From Lysinibacillus fusiformis (GTDB lineage Bacteria > Bacillota > Bacilli > Bacillales_A > Planococcaceae), in NCBI GenBank assembly GCA_030027265.1, contig JASENG010000015.1:30928-94927 (forward strand): 64,000 nt of DNA, read 5' to 3'. Both the position numbers and the translations under genes were made by a program. Shown here in pieces: positions 1-9,678 of the stretch. Numbering within the stretch: the stretch's first letter is position 1; the number at the start of each line of letters is the position of its first letter. The notes under the pieces were generated by a model that had not been told where the DNA came from, searched no databases, and worked only from the letters and a program-made list of their open reading frames with translations.

Positions 1-2
1 AG

Positions 3-245
3 GAGGTTGCGGTTCTTTCCCTGCATTTATTACAAAACTGTCTCGTGTATATCAACACACTTATGATTCAATCCGTTTTATCCGAAAAGAAGTGGCAGGA
101 TATGATGACACCTGAAGACTTGAGAGCATTAAGTCCACTTATATATAGCCATATAAATCCTTATGGTATCTTTAAATTGGATATGATGGAGCGAATTCCA
201 ATCGAAGAAAGGCAATCAGAAATAGAAAACACTTTGCAAATTTAA
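3..245 (+). CDS. tnpA: Tn3-family transposase TnpA, C-terminal end only
   Basis: The reading frame is already open at base 3 and runs to a stop at 245, so the start lies left of the window. The roughly 80 visible residues align with the end of the complete Tn3 transposase at 52277-55273: both share LLQNCLVY, a KM/MTPED block, and an HxNPYG segment followed by LDM and R-I-P-I. This is the tail of the catalytic DDE domain of a second, different Tn3-family element. It is followed after 8 bp by a 38-bp terminal repeat, the usual Tn3 arrangement of tnpA 3' end next to the element end. Whether the rest of the element is intact cannot be seen. Confidence 0.9.
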   Translation, partial: EVAVLSLHLLQNCLVYINTLMIQSVLSEKKWQDMMTPEDLRALSPLIYSHINPYGIFKLDMMERIPIEERQSEIENTLQI

Positions 246-253
246 CTTTATTT

Positions 254-291
254 CTTATTGCGGGTAGTGACAGCTTCGCTGGTACTACCCC
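254..291 (+). repeat. 38-bp terminal inverted repeat of the left Tn3-family element
   Basis: Read inward on the minus strand it starts GGGGTAGTACC and ends CAATAAG, exactly 38 bp, the classic Tn3-family layout (GGGG outside, TAAG inside). The outer end is base 291. The repeat also contains an internal inverted repeat, GGGTAGT (262-268) with ACTACCC (284-290), so it could fold as a hairpin. The partner repeat must be off the left edge. Confidence 0.8.
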
Positions 292-398
292 ATTTAAAAT
301 CATCCGAGGGGCAACGGAGAAAGCCTCATTAGCTTTGACTTGGTTTTCGCTGAGGGAAAAATGACCTTAATAAATGGAAAAAGGCTATAAAAACAAAT

Positions 399-443
399 AA
401 AGCCGCTATCCACCTGTTTGAAAATCGGATAACGGCTTTATTT
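399..443 (-). terminator. Hairpin terminator after the PIN gene
   Basis: The stem AAAGCCGCTATCC (399-411) pairs with GGATAACGGCTTT (427-439) with one wobble. T-rich flanks lie on both sides. It lies just downstream of the stop of the 478-1386 gene and probably ends the XRE-ImmA-PIN operon. Confidence 0.8.
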
Positions 444-477
444 GGCATGAAGATTATAATTTATAGTACTAACACTA

Positions 478-1386
478 TTAAAAAGTAATCGTAACTTCAT
501 CATTTAAAAGAATTAAATCAACAAATTCATCGTTATTCAAATGCCTTTTGTCCGAAAAGTTTGGAGGCATGTAATAATGAACATCTCTCATTTTCATTCT
601 TTTCACTCGGTGACGTTCTAAAAAGGAAAAATGTTCTTCTCGCGTCCAATTCCCTTTTTGTAATTGTATTACTTTGGCTAAGATACAATCAATTGATTCC
701 AATTCATAACAATTCAGAAAGGCTTTCTGTGTATTAAAACGTAGGATTTCACGTAAAGTTTCATCAAGGCTGCATATATAGTGAATGTTAAAAACGCCCC
801 GTTTTTCATTACTGTATAATCTCACTTTCGGTACGCCATCTATTAATAAAGCACTTGATAAAAGATGTATTACTCTTTCTCCTGCATCTTTTGAGTCACT
901 AATTAACGCGGACTTAATACCTTCTACGTCTGTGGATGCTTCGATTTTTAATTGAATTTCCATATTCGTTTTGTTCCATTGCTTTGCGATCAATTGAAAT
1001 TGCGCAAAAGCTTCATTGGAATCCACGGCACCTTCTTTGATTATTTCGAAGCAAGTTTCAAACGGAACAACAAATATGTCTGTATATTGAGAAAGTGCCT
1101 TAAAAAGCGGTTCGTAATATTCTCGATATCTTTCAGGCGTCATATCTCGATTGCCAGCACTCTCATCCATAATGATTTCTGGTATCAAAATTATGCCCTC
1201 TTTTAAAGACATTGCATCTAATAAAAGATTGAATTCTTGAGGATTAGTTCTAGCTGAAAATGCTAGATTTGATAGCATCATGTTGTCAAAAACGAAGACA
1301 AGGTTGCTAAAATTATTACTGTCATATCCCTTATGGATGTATGGCTGAATTGATTCAAAATTTACATGGTCAAGTATATGACTCAC
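478..1386 (-). CDS. PIN-like domain protein, probable RNase effector
   Basis: A 302-residue protein with no signal peptide or membrane segment. It shows the acidic pattern of a PIN-fold nuclease: VFVFDNMML (D34), IPEIIMDE (E70/D74/E75), DSKDAGERVI (D164/D167/E170) and LYSNEKRG near residue 191. In PIN proteins such as VapC these residues hold the metal that cleaves RNA. The protein is about twice the length of a bare VapC toxin, with an extra helical C-terminal half. Its start codon overlaps the stop of the upstream metallopeptidase gene by 4 bp (ATGA), and a GGAG ribosome site lies inside that gene, so the two are translationally coupled. The PIN call rests on motif spacing; an inactive relative is possible. 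Confidence 0.6.
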   Translation of the reverse strand: MSHILDHVNFESIQPYIHKGYDSNNFSNLVFVFDNMMLSNLAFSARTNPQEFNLLLDAMSLKEGIILIPEIIMDESAGNRDMTPERYREYYEPLFKALSQYTDIFVVPFETCFEIIKEGAVDSNEAFAQFQLIAKQWNKTNMEIQLKIEASTDVEGIKSALISDSKDAGERVIHLLSSALLIDGVPKVRLYSNEKRGVFNIHYICSLDETLREILRFNTQKAFLNCYELESIDCILAKVIQLQKGNWTREEHFSFLERHRVKRMKMRDVHYYMPPNFSDKRHLNNDEFVDLILLNDEVTITF

Positions 1387-2183
1387 TCCTTCTCTTTCTC
1401 TCGGAGCCCTTCTAAACGTGATAAGTATTTTTGATACACTGCTCGAAAACTATTTAAGTCATTTGGAAGCATATTTGTTTCAATTACTTGATCATTTAAA
1501 AGTCTTCCTAAATTATTTATTTTAATAGCACCAGTAGGTTTTAAAATAGATTGATCAAAGTCGCTTGGTAAATTGTCGCGATAATTATAATCAATAATAT
1601 TTATAGCCTCCTGTTCACTGATTAAGCCATCCTGGGCCAATTTAACCACAATAGCTTTATACGGCAATTCAAATGCTGGAATAAGTCTAATCACATTGTT
1701 CTCTAAGCTATCATTAGGATAAATTGTCGTGATGTCCTGGTATAACGCTTTCAAAACTCTACTATCTACAAGTAGCTCTGCCGCAAAAAGGTTTGCAGCC
1801 CTTTCCTTTTCATTCAGCACAGCATCATCGAAAAACGTACGTATTTGAGAATTTTTAATATCCTGCGCTTCATATTTAAAATGATAATATTCATGGGCCC
1901 AAATGAAATTTTCATAAGTTTTAGGCTGTCCAGTATTGATATGAATAAAAAATCGACCATTTCTATATGTTACAAGTCCCCCGTAACTCTTGTGCATACT
2001 AGGGAATAATAAAACTTGCGTCTCTTTAATTAAATAGCTTTTTATTGCTTCTATAGTTTTATAACGAAACGAAAGACCCTGTTCTTTTGTTTCTTCCACT
2101 TTATTTAATATAGATGGTAGAAGAAGTCTGTTTTGTGTAATAACATTTACTACGTTACTATGATTAATCAAGTAATGGTTCAC
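1383..2183 (-). CDS. ImmA/IrrE-family zinc metallopeptidase
   Basis: A 266-residue protein carrying the HExxH zinc motif as HEYYH (residues 97-101). About 25 residues later follows NEKERAANLFAAELL, the second helix, whose glutamate is the third ligand in the ImmA/IrrE family. Relatives cleave a partner XRE repressor (ImmA on ImmR) or DdrO (IrrE). Here an XRE gene lies 45 bp upstream and a PIN gene overlaps its 3' end, so cleavage of the neighbouring regulator is the natural inference. The start is GTG at 2183, chosen because AAAGGA sits at the right distance. The roughly 130 residues after the zinc domain match nothing I recognise and may bind the substrate. Confidence 0.8.
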   Translation of the reverse strand: MNHYLINHSNVVNVITQNRLLLPSILNKVEETKEQGLSFRYKTIEAIKSYLIKETQVLLFPSMHKSYGGLVTYRNGRFFIHINTGQPKTYENFIWAHEYYHFKYEAQDIKNSQIRTFFDDAVLNEKERAANLFAAELLVDSRVLKALYQDITTIYPNDSLENNVIRLIPAFELPYKAIVVKLAQDGLISEQEAINIIDYNYRDNLPSDFDQSILKPTGAIKINNLGRLLNDQVIETNMLPNDLNSFRAVYQKYLSRLEGLREKEKE

Positions 2184-2228
2184 ATCCTTTGTTCTTAAAA
2201 TTACTTTTCGTTTCGGATAGTATTCTTT

Positions 2229-2624
2229 TTAATCTAGCTCTTTTACGGTTTCAAGTACATCAATCATTGATATAAAATCTTCAAGAATATTCATCGTTTC
2301 TTTAAAATAGCCGTTTTCATCATTTCCACTATAACTAGCAGCTGAAAAGTTTTGTATGTTAGATTGTTCTTTTATTTCATTTATTGTTCTAGGAACTTTA
2401 AACTCTGTATTATAAAAATAAAACGGATCATCTATCCTAAATAGTTTATTTATTTTTGGAACGGTCTTATTTAAATCACCTTCTCCGCGCAACAATTTAT
2501 AAAAAGTGGGTTTTGGGATATCTGTACGTTCGTATACCCATTTTTGCGATCTTCCGACTGCATCGATATAGTTCTTTATGTTTTCGCCTACAATTTCATT
2601 TATGGATTTATTTTGGTTAGTCAT
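2229..2624 (-). CDS. XRE-family helix-turn-helix regulator, first gene of the module
   Basis: A 131-residue protein. Residues 8-65 form a Cro/C1-type helix-turn-helix: an IVGENIKNYI start, a SQKWVYERTDIPKPTFYKLLRGEG recognition region (16 residues shown spread over two helices) and NKTVPKINKLF. The C-terminal half is polar, with short helices, and would suit protease recognition or dimer formation. A GGAGGAG ribosome site precedes the ATG. Its promoter region carries palindromes, so autorepression is likely. It is the only DNA-binding protein of the three-gene unit and the likely target of the metallopeptidase. Confidence 0.8.
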   Translation of the reverse strand: MTNQNKSINEIVGENIKNYIDAVGRSQKWVYERTDIPKPTFYKLLRGEGDLNKTVPKINKLFRIDDPFYFYNTEFKVPRTINEIKEQSNIQNFSAASYSGNDENGYFKETMNILEDFISMIDVLETVKELD

Positions 2625-2644
2625 TTTACATCTCCTCCACTATA

Positions 2645-2760
2645 ATTATACCCGATAGTATCGTTTAAAGAAACAATTTAATTCAAAACACTCTTAGTTT
2701 TAATTTAGTAATAAAAAGTTAAATTAAATAGTGTCTTTTAAAGATACTTTTTGTCGAAAT
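2645..2760 (-). promoter_or_regulatory. Promoter and operator-like palindromes of the XRE-ImmA-PIN operon
   Basis: Reading leftward, the -10 box TATAAT is the complement of 2645-2650. A perfect palindrome, CGATA-G-TATCG (2653-2663), sits in the -35/-10 spacer. A second imperfect palindrome with AAAGATAC/GTGTCTTT halves lies near 2730-2752. Placement in the spacer suggests repression by the XRE protein. The -35 box is weak. Confidence 0.55.
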
Positions 2761-2800
2761 TAAGGATATTTTTTATTTTTTTCTATCAAGGTCAAAAGAC

Positions 2801-2830
2801 AAAAAAATCCTGCATAAACAGGATTTAGTT
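2801..2830 (-). terminator. Hairpin terminator after the transglutaminase-like relic
   Basis: AAATCCTG (2805-2812) pairs perfectly with CAGGATTT (2819-2826). On the minus strand it is followed by a run of seven T. It is placed to end leftward transcription from the broken gene at 2967-3620. Confidence 0.75.
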
Positions 2831-2966
2831 TCTCTAAATGGATATATTATTATGCAGAAAAATCAAATCGTTCTACTTCCTCCTATCCGAAAACTTCATA
2901 TTTAGCTGAATAGAATCCAATATTCCATGTTTTTTTTTAACTGTTCTTTTGTACTATTACCTAGTG

Positions 2967-3620
2967 TTACGTAGCGCTCTTGTATAACCCTACACTTGTT
3001 ACATCAAATGTAGTAGCGACCTCTTTTCCTTTTTCACCTAGATAGACACTATTCCAAAAGGGCTATTCACCTTGTCAATTTCAGAATTAATTCCCATTTT
3101 ATTTAACACCTCATTGGCTAAATGGGGAAAACCATTACAAGTGAAGGATCCTTGTCCGATGTTCCCAATGTCCATTTTTTGAGCGTCGCTTGCATTATAT
3201 TCGAAGTTATCGAATAGGTAATCATAAACATTTAAGAGCGACTCCTTTTGCGTTTCTCCTTTTAATAGCAAGGCCAGTACATCTGTAAATTTTTCTAATG
3301 CGGTACTGATCTCTTTGGCCGTTCCTTGCTTAAGGGGAATTATTAACTAATTTTAAATTTGTGCCTTTTACCTCTATTTTATAGGAAGCAAGATTGTAGT
3401 AATTTTCAATGCTATGTACTGAATATCCAGATAGCGCTTTTTTATAAAAATACTACGGAGTTGGTTCTTCTGGAAATAACGGGACGTAAACTTAACTTCA
3501 CTTGGAAGTTTCTTATAAATCTGTTTTCCCGCTTCATATGTATCACTTTGGATATAATTTTAGCCTGTTTTTCTGAGTTACGGATTCAATAGTAGAAGTC
3601 GGTGAAACGTTAGCTGCATT
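2967..3620 (-). pseudogene. Decayed transglutaminase-like protein gene
   Basis: Minus-strand translation gives family-like stretches in different frames: YEAGKQIYKKLPSEVKFT near 3490-3540, a YNLASYKIEVKG-like piece near 3370-3410, then a 3038-3350 block with LLNVYDYLFDNFEYN and TCNGFPHLANEVLNKMGI. The last block resembles the catalytic Cys region of the transglutaminase-like superfamily (CxGfa..l...lGI). The frame shifts again near 3040 and continues as VYLGEKGKEVATTFDVTS to a TAA at 2967. At least three frameshifts or stops interrupt it, so it cannot make one protein. The family assignment is tentative. Confidence 0.5.
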
Positions 3621-3944
3621 CACAACCGCATCATTTGCACCTCACTTAGCCCTTTGGGGCATGGAAAGGCCCCCTTCGAGGGCTCGGGCAAATTTAATTT
3701 AGTATTTTAAAAACAGACACTCTATTACAAATAAATGTAAAAAGTGTCTATGTGAAGAAAATTCTTTATCCTCATTCTTTTACTGCTTTGACTAACTTTC
3801 TAACTTTACTGATTACTCGAAGGATGTGTAACCATCAACACACTTTGTGTTAAAAAGGTTACCCCATGCGTTAAGGTCTTTAAATGCGCTTTTAAACCTC
3901 TATTAAAATCATATCGACCATTAGGGGCTTTCTACTGTATTACC
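3621..3944. other. Non-coding stretch
   Basis: No convincing gene. A GC-rich patch near 3650-3695 (CCTTTGGGGC, then GGCCCCCTTCGAGGGCTCGGGC) can form a short hairpin but has no clear T tract. The rest is AT-rich. Confidence 0.5.
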
Positions 3945-4262
3945 TTAAAATTCCTCCTGGTGAACGATATGTACTGATCCATCTTCAAAGATCTGAATTT
4001 CTTGATAGCTTGTCATATAATTAGTAGAGTCAATAATCCCTTTATGCTGAAATGCCTTTAGGCCATATTTGAATGCCTTCTCATTTACGATAAGTATATA
4101 GAAGTAGCATTTTTGATTATGAACTTTCTCAACACTGCCTTTCATAAAACGTTTTCCAAAACGATTCAAAAACCATACTTTTGCTTCTTTGTGGCTTTTA
4201 AAATCAGGTATAAAACGTTCATCTTCACGAGAGATGCTGCCAACACCAAAAATACTTTCCAT
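3945..4262 (-). CDS. Hypothetical protein, 105 residues
   Basis: A complete reading frame with ATG at 4262 behind an AAGGAAGG ribosome site. The product is soluble, basic and aromatic-rich (VWFLNRFGKRF, KCYFYILIV, FEDGSVHIVHQEEF), with an alpha then beta alternation. It has no signal peptide, membrane segment or cysteine motif, and I do not recognise the family. The neighbours are relics, so context gives no role. Good codon structure and a clear ribosome site make it more likely real than its surroundings. Confidence 0.55.
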   Translation of the reverse strand: MESIFGVGSISREDERFIPDFKSHKEAKVWFLNRFGKRFMKGSVEKVHNQKCYFYILIVNEKAFKYGLKAFQHKGIIDSTNYMTSYQEIQIFEDGSVHIVHQEEF

Positions 4263-4768
4263 CTATTCAGACCGCCTTCCTTAATATAATACATTTTACC
4301 AAATAAGAAAGTCCTGGAGCAATACTAGGACGTAAAAACTTTGTTAATTTCGTCTTGAATTTCTTGTTTTTTACAAGCAATCAAGGTATAATGCAGCTCT
4401 GATTCATGGTTCAATATATTTTATTTTCTTGCTCCTAAGCTATTTTTGCAACTTGAAACTGTTCAATTATCTGTTCGACTACATTCATTTTTTCACCCTT
4501 GGAAGCCAATTATTGTCCATTTTATCTTTTTAATCACGACCTTTTAGTGCAGATTTTACATAAAAATATTATGTAAAATCCTTCTATAAAAAAGTTTCAT
4601 TATTGAAAGAGTTTGAAATTAAAAGAGTAACAACACTCCTATAAAACTATACGGCGTTTGTTACTCCTCTGATATTCATGTTTATCTTCTTTAAATCTAC
4701 TATTTTCATGGATCCAATCTACAACCTCTTAAAGTTATGTTCTTGTCTCACAATCCGCAAGAAACAAA
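4263..4768. other. Non-coding stretch with one hairpin
   Basis: No gene seen. A hairpin with arms GAGTAACAA (4625-4633) and TTGTTACTC (4658-4666) could be a weak terminator for the short frame at 4769-5017. Fragments elsewhere are interrupted in all frames. Confidence 0.5.
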
Positions 4769-5017
4769 CTAAATTCTATCATCTTTATCAGACATTATTT
4801 CATAATCATTTAATTCTAATAAGGATAGGTTGTTAAAAATGTGTTCTTTTATAGCCATCTGCAAAACAATTACCACTAGCTGGTTCATAAGATTAACTGC
4901 TTCTTTTTCTCGAATTGTTGGATAAGGATAACGCTCATAATTTCCAAGACCGGTCATTGGCAATGCTAGCTTAGCTTTGAGTTTACCTGGTCCCCTACCA
5001 TTGAAGGCCGTCATCAC
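4769..5017 (-). CDS. Short hypothetical reading frame, possibly a remnant
   Basis: 82 residues starting MMTAFNGRGPGKLKAK, with a hydrophobic middle (LMNQLVVIVLQMA) and an acidic end. A weak ATAGGACG lies before the start. I recognise no family. Surrounding DNA is degraded, so this may be the surviving tail of a larger gene rather than a functional one. Confidence 0.3.
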   Translation of the reverse strand: MMTAFNGRGPGKLKAKLALPMTGLGNYERYPYPTIREKEAVNLMNQLVVIVLQMAIKEHIFNNLSLLELNDYEIMSDKDDRI

Positions 5018-5207
5018 GTCCTATTGCTAGCTCATGTGGGGCCAACACGTGTTGGGTCATCGCCTCTTTTAGTATAAGTGTAATTACTATATGAAGAAAA
5101 ATTACTCTCCTTATTTAACCTTGTCCGGGATCACAACCCTTCGTCTAATCGTGTTCCTTTAAAGAGAAAGAAGGAAATCTGCAATAAAAATTAATAATAT
5201 AATACAA

Positions 5208-5744
5208 CTAAGAATAAGTATTGTAGGTTATTCCCTTAATTTTTTTTGTGACAACTCGCTTTAAACCTACAAACATAAGATATCCTATTAAGCCACCAAA
5301 AGTGTTTGTAATTAAGTCAGTTACATCAAATCTCCTTATTACTATACTTCCCCACCATACACTCAATAACTGAAAAAATTCAATATTTAAACTAAAGTAT
5401 AAAGTCGTAATTACGGTTTTGATTACACCTTTTTTATTAATAATTGGATATAAGAATCCAAAGGGAATCATCATTATAATGTTTAATAGTATTTCTCTAA
5501 TAGCCCCATAATAATGTAATCTTAGATCTCTAAAAGGAATAAAGTTAGCCGTTTCCATAAAAGAATGGTTTAAACTAACAAACGGTGTAGTAAAGGGCAT
5601 AAGTGTAACAAACAAAACCAAAACAATATAAATATACATTATTGTTTTAAACATCAATGACCTTTTCGACTCTTTAAACCATTTTCTGTAAAATATAATG
5701 ATGTATATCAAAATTAATAAAATAAAATCATTGAAATAATTCAA
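5208..5744 (-). CDS. VanZ-like family membrane protein
   Basis: 178 residues with about five membrane segments. VanZ-family landmarks are visible: NFIPFRDLR after the second segment, REILLNIIMMIPFGFLYP, IEFFQLL, and RRFDVTDLITNTFGGLIGYL near residues 137-156. VanZ itself gives low-level teicoplanin resistance, but most chromosomal relatives have unknown envelope roles, so no resistance is claimed. The start is TTG at 5744 with AAGGAG upstream. It stands alone, separated from resC by about 400 bp. Confidence 0.85.
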   Translation of the reverse strand: MNYFNDFILLILIYIIIFYRKWFKESKRSLMFKTIMYIYIVLVLFVTLMPFTTPFVSLNHSFMETANFIPFRDLRLHYYGAIREILLNIIMMIPFGFLYPIINKKGVIKTVITTLYFSLNIEFFQLLSVWWGSIVIRRFDVTDLITNTFGGLIGYLMFVGLKRVVTKKIKGITYNTYS

Positions 5745-6159
5745 CTTTGGTTCTCCTTAAATAATGCATTAAATTTACTTTATTTTTACTACTAAAATAT
5801 TAGCGGAAGTATCCCAAAACTATGAAAATTAAAAAACAAACTCTTCTCACGAACTTTGAATAATAAGGAAAGAAAAACCAACTAGGAAGTTTACACACCT
5901 GGTTGGTAGTTTTATCATTGTACAATTCTTTAAAAGTCTATTTCGATACCTTGTTTCTGTGAAAATTTGATTGATATCAAATTTTAATGATTATTATTTC
6001 TTCCATTCAGTTCAAGCTCTTTGTTACAGGTTACTACATTCCTCCTCTGTTAGAAAAGAGAAAAACCGCTTACGCTAAGGATAGCAACGAGCTAATACTA
6101 GTGGTAATTATGCATACAATATCAACATCCTTGTAAACAGAGTAATAATTCTTTTTGCC
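5745..6159. other. Intergenic region between the VanZ-like gene and resC
   Basis: Holds the terminator at 5873-5913 and otherwise AT-rich sequence without a supportable gene. No clear promoter for the VanZ-like gene was recognised. Confidence 0.5.
5873..5913 (-). terminator. Probable resBC terminator
   Basis: Arms AAAAACCAACTAGG (5873-5886) and CCTGGTTGGTAGTTTT (5898-5913) pair with small mismatches. It lies about 250 bp past the resC stop, in the direction of transcription. Confidence 0.6.
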
Positions 6160-7350
6160 TTAAGCATACGAGTGAAGACCCGCTATTACTAAGTTAACAA
6201 CGATTAAGTTAAATAGGATGATGGCAAAGCCGATTAAAGCAAGCCATGCAGACTTTTTCCCTTCCCACCCTTTTGATAAACGTAAGTGTAGGTAAGCAGC
6301 ATAGAATAACCAAGTAATAAGAGCCCAGACCTCTTTTGGATCCCAACCCCAATAGCGTCCCCAGGCTTCTTGTGCCCAAATCATAGCGAATACTAAAGCA
6401 CCTAAGGTAAATACAGGGAACCCGATCAGTACAGAACGATATCCCACTTCATCTAATAAGTTTAAATTAACTTTTTGAACTAATGGATGTAGCATCTCAA
6501 TAATTCGTCTACGTGCAATTAATCGAATCAATGCGTAAAGAACTGTACCAATAACAATTGTCCAGAATACTGTTGTTAACTTTTTCGCTTCAATAACAGG
6601 TGGCATGTCCACAATTGGATTCATTGCCCCTTCTGTCAATAACGTATTTTCATTCATACCAAAAACTGCTGGCATATTGTATGTGATTTCTTGTTCAAGA
6701 CCATCCTTATTAACATAAGTGAAGTTAGCTTCATAACCCATAACCCCTTTAAAGAGTACAGTAGCTAAGATAAATCCAACTACAAGAACAAGGAAGTATA
6801 GAACTGCTTCCAACCAAAAACGACTCTTTGTTTTTTTCTTAGGATCAATCGATTTTAATAAGTATAATAACCCTGCTACAGCACTAATCGCTAAAACAGA
6901 TTGTCCCATTGCCGCTGTAATAACATGAATGGTTAACCAGTGACTTTGAAGTGATGGTACAAGTGGGTCCACTTCACTTGGGAACATTGCCGCATAACCG
7001 ATGATTAGTAATGCCACTGGTAAAGCGATTAAACCAAGTGCTGTTATACGATACATATAGTAAATTAGAATAAACGCCGCAATGATGAACATACCAAATG
7101 CAGTAGTAAATTCAAACATGTTACTTACTGGAGCACGTCCTGTATAAATCCAACGTGTGATAAAGTAACCTAAATGTGCTAGAAATCCGATAACCGTTAA
7201 GATGATTGCAAGTTTCCCCCAATTGTTAGCACGTTTTACTGCTCCATCAGGTTTTGTGCTTTTAATAGCTCCACCAAATACTAATGTTCCAATTAAATAT
7301 GCAATAAAAGCAACAAATAATAAGTTTCCACTTACATCAATTAAACTCAT
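6160..7350 (-). CDS. resC: ResC (CcsA-type) cytochrome c synthetase subunit
   Basis: 396 residues, multi-pass membrane protein. The haem-handling tryptophan-rich (WWD) motif reads [18 protein letters not shown] near residue 330, with conserved histidines in flanking helices ([18 protein letters not shown]). With ResB it forms the System II complex that carries haem across the membrane and attaches it to CXXCH of c-type cytochromes. Length is close to Bacillus ResC (about 390). Its ATG overlaps the resB stop by 4 bp (ATGA), so the pair is coupled. resA, normally in the same operon, lies 9 kb away at 17630-18163. Confidence 0.95.
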   Translation of the reverse strand: MSLIDVSGNLLFVAFIAYLIGTLVFGGAIKSTKPDGAVKRANNWGKLAIILTVIGFLAHLGYFITRWIYTGRAPVSNMFEFTTAFGMFIIAAFILIYYMYRITALGLIALPVALLIIGYAAMFPSEVDPLVPSLQSHWLTIHVITAAMGQSVLAISAVAGLLYLLKSIDPKKKTKSRFWLEAVLYFLVLVVGFILATVLFKGVMGYEANFTYVNKDGLEQEITYNMPAVFGMNENTLLTEGAMNPIVDMPPVIEAKKLTTVFWTIVIGTVLYALIRLIARRRIIEMLHPLVQKVNLNLLDEVGYRSVLIGFPVFTLGALVFAMIWAQEAWGRYWGWDPKEVWALITWLFYAAYLHLRLSKGWEGKKSAWLALIGFAIILFNLIVVNLVIAGLHSYA

Positions 7351-9014
7351 AAGGTATGGTCACCATCCTTTTCCTTTTGTGCGTCCTCAGTCTCTTCTTC
7401 ATCTTCAGATTGGTCAATATATTGTGGAAGATGTGCATATTCAGTTAAAGCATCTAGATCTTTTTTAATTCCAAACCAGTTTTTATTCGTATGCGCTGCT
7501 AGACGAATCGTACCATCTTCTAACTGTTCTATCCATAGGCGACGGTGGTTCCAATATGAACCGATGGCTACGCCAATCATAAAGATTGAGCCACCGATTG
7601 CTAACATAGGAATCGAACGATCTTTATGTACCGTTAGACCAGACATGTTTCTTGTTTCAACACTTTTAAATGTCATTTTATGTGTATTGTCCCCATTAGG
7701 TTCAATCGTTTGCTGGATCGCGACAAAACTTACTTCTCCTTCCGGTTTTTCAGGTGTTGTCATTTTAAAGATAAATGCTGGATTGTTTGGAGTTGGAGTT
7801 GCAGTTTGCGGTTCACCATTTTCAAATCCTGAGAAGTCAGGATAAAAACCTAACAATTCAACTTTGGTTTGATCATTAAGTACATACTCGTCTTGAGGGT
7901 TAGTTAAGTCAATACTTACAGCACCTAAAGATTCACCTGTTTCTTTGTTTGTTAACTCAAAGTTCATGGTTTTAAGCTCATTTAGTTTAAAATCCATTTG
8001 GTAGAATGAATAACCATCGTGTTGCAGTGGGTGATTTACTCGAATGGAGTATTCTTTTACTAATTCTAAGTTTTCTGCTTGTCCAGGTATTGCATCTTCA
8101 GCCTGTTTATATAACTTAACGTCAGTTTGATAGTTTTTTGCAACTACGTTAACCCCTTGAAGCTCCTGGTTTTCAGTGGTGTCATTATCATGTAATTCTA
8201 AAATAAATTTTTCATTCTCAATAAAGTACCCTTCCATACCAGGAACTGCACGAACTTCTCCTTCTCGGACCCACATTGATTCATCAATGTAGAAATCAGG
8301 AACTAGTCGTAGCATTACCGCTGCTAGAAAGATGATTAAACCACAGTGGTTTATGTATGGTCCATAACGAGCAAAACGACCGCGTTCAGCCAATAAGGCA
8401 TTGCCATCGCGTCGGACCTTATATTTTAACTTTTTCATTTTTTCTTCAACTAAATTCAACGTATCAGATGAATTGCCTCTTGTTAACGGGCCTTCAGCTA
8501 TAATACGTTGGCGCTTCATGAAGCTTGGATGTCGTTTTACACGTTGATTTTTAAGTGAACGATGTAAAGGTAGACCACGGTCAATACTTGCGACAATAAT
8601 TGAAATAGCAAGCATACCGACTAAAATTTGGAACCACCATGAGCTATACACATCGGATAGCCCAAGCTCGTAATATAGTTTCCCTATCGATCCATATGTT
8701 TCTTCATAATATGCTTCTTTTTCAATATCTGTCGAAACACTAATATAAAATTCTTGCGGGAATATTGTCCCGATAGAAGCTGCAATCAGATTAATAATAA
8801 TTAATGTAATACCAACTTTTACACTGGAGAAAAAATTCCAAATTTTATCAACAAAAGATTTATTGCGAGTTTTAGAACGGATAGCAGCACCGTCGTATTT
8901 CATATCAACGATTTTACTGTTTTTTGCCTCTTCTGATAGTGGTCGACCACATTTTCCACAAAGCTTGGTACCTGCTTGATTTTCATGACCACAAACACAA
9001 ATAATATTTTCCAT
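7347..9014 (-). CDS. resB: ResB cytochrome c biogenesis protein
   Basis: 555 residues. It begins with a zinc-ribbon-like CxC...CxxC (C6, C8, C19, C22), as in Bacillus ResB proteins. Four membrane segments follow (near 70-90, 120-145, 215-235, 470-490), with a large extracytoplasmic domain between the third and fourth. The acidic tail is cytoplasmic. ResB is the structural partner of ResC in System II haem ligation, supplied with reduced apocytochrome by ResA and CcdA, both also encoded in this window. The start at 9014 is supported by GGAG just upstream. Confidence 0.95.
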   Translation of the reverse strand: MENIICVCGHENQAGTKLCGKCGRPLSEEAKNSKIVDMKYDGAAIRSKTRNKSFVDKIWNFFSSVKVGITLIIINLIAASIGTIFPQEFYISVSTDIEKEAYYEETYGSIGKLYYELGLSDVYSSWWFQILVGMLAISIIVASIDRGLPLHRSLKNQRVKRHPSFMKRQRIIAEGPLTRGNSSDTLNLVEEKMKKLKYKVRRDGNALLAERGRFARYGPYINHCGLIIFLAAVMLRLVPDFYIDESMWVREGEVRAVPGMEGYFIENEKFILELHDNDTTENQELQGVNVVAKNYQTDVKLYKQAEDAIPGQAENLELVKEYSIRVNHPLQHDGYSFYQMDFKLNELKTMNFELTNKETGESLGAVSIDLTNPQDEYVLNDQTKVELLGFYPDFSGFENGEPQTATPTPNNPAFIFKMTTPEKPEGEVSFVAIQQTIEPNGDNTHKMTFKSVETRNMSGLTVHKDRSIPMLAIGGSIFMIGVAIGSYWNHRRLWIEQLEDGTIRLAAHTNKNWFGIKKDLDALTEYAHLPQYIDQSEDEEETEDAQKEKDGDHTL

Positions 9015-9410
9015 CTCCGAGTACTCCTAATCTAGCATGATATATGAAACAATTTTTTGCTCTGAAATCTCCTAGTATTAATTTTTCATTTAACCTTTTA
9101 GGTTTATTATATCGTAGTAGGTAGTGATTAATGTTATAAGCTATTTTAATGCTTTTAGCGTTATCAATTACCCCTAGAAACGAAAAGTTATGATTATTGA
9201 AAAATTCCTGCTTCAAGAAGAAGAGATGAATAGATGTATTTTCCGATCGTACTTGCAACAGAAAACACACCTAGTGAAACTTTTGCACTTCCTAGCATTA
9301 TAGTTTTAAAAGGAATAAAAGCAGTTCTTAATCTCAAAATCATCCAAGATGAATTTTCACCTTCGAGATTTTTAGTTTTAAGATTATCGTATGTTGTATT
9401 TTTTTAATCT

Positions 9411-9536
9411 TCATTTCTTTAAACCGATTATACTAACAAGAATATTAACAAATAAACTCACAAAAACCTCAAGCATACCCGCTTTTTCTACTGATATAAC
9501 GTTTCTCCCATAATTCACTCTTACTTTTATAATCTT
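9411..9536 (-). pseudogene. Fragment resembling the start of a VTT/TVP38 membrane protein
   Basis: An open stretch reads AGMLEVFVSLFVNILVSIIG before a stop at 9411. This parallels HADLFAIFVSLTANVLVSIAG near the N-terminus of the intact VTT protein at 27423-27977. A GGGAGGGG ribosome-site-like sequence and a regulatory box lie upstream, so this appears to be the stump of a lost regulon member. Identification rests on about 20 similar residues only. Confidence 0.35.
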
Positions 9537-9678
9537 TCATTGGGGGGGTACTTTAATAACTATAAAAAGGACTGATTAATACCATAAATTTATAATCATG
9601 ATAATTCTAAATTCTTCCCCTCCCAATTACTAATTAAATACATCAATTACATTTATTACTGTAAAACTTTCTAGTAGA

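Noticed and set aside
308..372. GAGGGGCAACGG...GCTGAGGG sequence after the left Tn3 end as another transposon terminus
   Set aside because: Suggestive G-rich start but no TAAG inner end at 38 bp and no second copy seen in the window.
8983..9270. 95-codon minus-strand frame overlapping the start of resB
   Set aside because: No ribosome site, no family likeness, and it overlaps the well-supported resB start; most likely chance.
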